DNA of 7,363 bases from Pseudomonadota bacterium (GTDB lineage: Bacteria; Pseudomonadota; Alphaproteobacteria; Sphingomonadales; Sphingomonadaceae). The stretch lies in assembly GCA_023427285.1 (NCBI GenBank), contig JAEZBH010000474.1:1-7363 (forward strand), written 5' to 3'. Of this stretch, positions 6,023 to 7,363 are shown piece by piece. A model generated the notes under the pieces. It was given only the letters and a program-made list of their open reading frames with translations, was not told the DNA's origin and searched no databases. The stretch's first letter is position 1; each line of letters starts with the position of its first letter. The position numbers were made by a program, and so were the translations under genes.

Positions 6023-6481
6023 ATGAAGCTGAACGAACTGAAAGATAACGAAGGCGCTCGTAAGAGCCGCATGCGTGTGGGTCGCGGTATCGGCTCCGGC
6101 AAGGGCAAGACCGCGGGTCGCGGTCAGAAGGGTCAGACTTCGCGTTCTGGCGTTTCGATTGCCGGGTTCGAAGGCGGTCAGATGCCGCTGCACATGCGCC
6201 TCCCGAAGCGTGGCTTCAAGAACATCTTCCGCAAGGACTTTGCTGAAGTGAACTTGGGCCGTCTTCAGAAGGCCGTTGAAGCTGGCAAGATTGCTGCCGG
6301 CGCTGAGCTGGACGCTGCTGCCCTGCTGGCCGCTGGCGTGACCGGCAAGTCCAAGGACGGCGTGCGCCTGCTGGCTAAGGGCGTTCTGACGACCGCTCTG
6401 AAGCTGAAGGTTGCTGGTGCTTCCAAGGCTGCCATCGAGGCAGTCGAGAAGGCCGGCGGCACTGTCGAGATCGTGGCCTAA
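6023..6481 (+). CDS. rplO: 50S ribosomal protein L15
   Basis: L15 (152 aa) is a late-assembly 50S protein with a long basic N-terminal extension threading into 23S rRNA and a globular C-terminal domain. The N-terminus shows [20 protein letters not shown], the glycine- and lysine-rich [19 protein letters not shown] (20-38), and [16 protein letters not shown] (50-65). The C-terminal signature covers about 114-151 (VRLLAKGVL, then [20 protein letters not shown]). It is a little longer than the 144 aa of E. coli, within the family range. GGAG (6013-6016) lies 6 nt upstream, within a sequence that can be masked by pairing. It is followed 12 nt later by secY, so any control of rplO probably also affects secY. 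Confidence 0.98.
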   Translation: MKLNELKDNEGARKSRMRVGRGIGSGKGKTAGRGQKGQTSRSGVSIAGFEGGQMPLHMRLPKRGFKNIFRKDFAEVNLGRLQKAVEAGKIAAGAELDAAALLAAGVTGKSKDGVRLLAKGVLTTALKLKVAGASKAAIEAVEKAGGTVEIVA

Positions 6482-6493
6482 GGCGGATCTGGC

Positions 6494-7363
6494 ATGGCTT
6501 CTGCAGCCGAGCAACTGGCGGCAAACATCAACTTTGGCGCCTTCTCGAAGGCGACTGAGCTGAAGCAGCGCATCTGGTTCACACTGGGTGCGCTGATCAT
6601 CTTCCGGCTCTGCACGTTTGTGCCGCTGCCTGGAATCGATCCTGTCGCTCTGGAGCAGCTCTACCAGCAGCACGCAGGTGGCATGCTTGGCATGCTCAAC
6701 CTGTTCTCTGGTGGCGCTCTGGAGCGCATGTCGATCATTGCGCTGAACATCATGCCGTACATCACGGCATCGATCATCGTTCAGCTCCTCACCTCTCTTT
6801 CGCCCGCCATGGCGGCGCTGAAGAAGGAAGGCGAGAGCGGGCGCAAGAAAATCAACCAGTACACCCGTATCGGTACGGTGTTCCTGACTGCGGTTCAGGG
6901 GTACAGCATCGCCATCGGTCTTGAGAGCATGGGCGCAAGCCAGGGCATCTCGGCCGTGATCGATCCGGGCTGGTTCTTCCGGATTTCGACCGTCATCACC
7001 CTGATCGGCGGCACCTTGTTCCTGATGTGGCTGGGCGAGCAAATCACCAGCCGCGGCATCGGCAACGGTATTTCCCTCATCATCATGGCCGGCATCGTGG
7101 CAGCTCTGCCCGGCGCAATCGCCCAGATGTTCGAGCTTGGCCGTACCGGCGCGATGTCTCCTTTCACGATCATCATGATTCTCGTGATGGCTGTGGTGGT
7201 TGTTTACGGCATCGTCTTCATGGAACGCGCCCAGCGCCGCCTTCTGATCCAGTATCCGAAGCGCCAGGTGGGAAACAAGATGTTCCAGGGCGATACATCG
7301 CACCTGCCGCTGAAGCTCAACACTGCTGGCGTCATCCCGCCGATCTTTGCCTCGTCGCTGCTC
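6494..7363 (+). CDS. secY: Protein translocase channel subunit SecY (5' part, 290 codons)
   Basis: SecY is the inner-membrane pore of SecYEG, through which unfolded secretory proteins pass and membrane proteins are inserted. The frame is open to the window edge, so about two thirds of the usual 440 or so residues are seen. Hydrophobic segments lie at about 27-45 (TM1), 80-100 (TM2), 125-143 (TM3), 163-181 (TM4), 189-210 (TM5) and 222-243 (TM6), with TM7 beginning near 276. The plug region is about 62-75 (GGMLGMLNLFSGG). Signature 1 is ALNIMPYITASIIVQLL (83-99), and signature 2 is WLGEQITSRGIGNGIS (179-194). The cytoplasmic loop MERAQRRLLIQYPKRQ (243-258) carries the basic residues that contact SecA or the ribosome. 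ATG 6494 has only a modest SD, AAGGCGG (6480-6486), overlapping the rplO stop, so translation is probably coupled to rplO. Confidence 0.97.
   Translation, partial: MASAAEQLAANINFGAFSKATELKQRIWFTLGALIIFRLCTFVPLPGIDPVALEQLYQQHAGGMLGMLNLFSGGALERMSIIALNIMPYITASIIVQLLTSLSPAMAALKKEGESGRKKINQYTRIGTVFLTAVQGYSIAIGLESMGASQGISAVIDPGWFFRISTVITLIGGTLFLMWLGEQITSRGIGNGISLIIMAGIVAALPGAIAQMFELGRTGAMSPFTIIMILVMAVVVVYGIVFMERAQRRLLIQYPKRQVGNKMFQGDTSHLPLKLNTAGVIPPIFASSLL

Noticed and set aside
6017..7303. 428-codon open frame on the - strand opposite rplO and secY
   Set aside because: The composition is very rich in His, Asp and Arg, the usual product of reading a hydrophobic + strand gene backwards. It is a shadow of SecY and L15.
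1..7363. Mobile element, CRISPR array, phage or accessory system
   Set aside because: Gene order is the unbroken conserved ribosomal cluster. I see no tandem repeats with spacers, no transposase-like frames, and no change in base composition.

Overview
The window is a 7.36 kb stretch of the conserved S10-spc ribosomal protein cluster, entirely on the + strand. It begins inside rpsS and ends inside secY. Order: rpsS (3' end), rplV, rpsC, rplP, rpmC, rpsQ, rplN, rplX, rplE, rpsN, rpsH, rplF, rplR, rpsE, rpmD, rplO, secY (5' part). This is the standard bacterial order, with no gene missing, inserted, broken or fused.

The organism is most likely an alphaproteobacterium. The DNA is G+C rich (about 60 % by eye). 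S14 is the long zinc-free form, L16 has the [15 protein letters not shown] loop, S3 ends in a GHDPMAQDR tail, and L30 and SecY look alphaproteobacterial (for example QIGSPIRR in L30). I cannot fix the family; Sphingomonadales, Caulobacterales and Hyphomonadaceae-like groups are all plausible from memory alone.

Region by region: 1-2174 is the distal S10 operon (S19, L22, S3, L16, L29, S17). From 2203 to 6481 is the spc block (L14 to L15), followed by the Sec translocon channel gene. Most genes are packed tightly, with 1-nt TAATG and TGATG overlaps, one 8-nt overlap (rplX/rplE), or gaps of 2-28 nt that hold a recognisable Shine-Dalgarno (SD) sequence. This fits one long, translationally coupled mRNA. 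The products are parts of both ribosomal subunits: S3 and S14 in the 30S head, S5, S8 and S17 in the body, and L5 and L18 on 5S rRNA. L22, L24 and L29 lie at the peptide exit tunnel. SecY receives secretory chains from that tunnel.

The only stretches the genes do not explain are two unusually long spacers. The 66-nt gap before rplP (1226-1291) and the 110-nt gap before rplO (5913-6022) both contain inverted repeats that could hide the SD of the next gene. In the second, a competing hairpin could release it, and a weak promoter-like sequence is also present. These are the best candidates for undescribed regulation. I see no mobile element, CRISPR array, tRNA, rRNA or accessory system.
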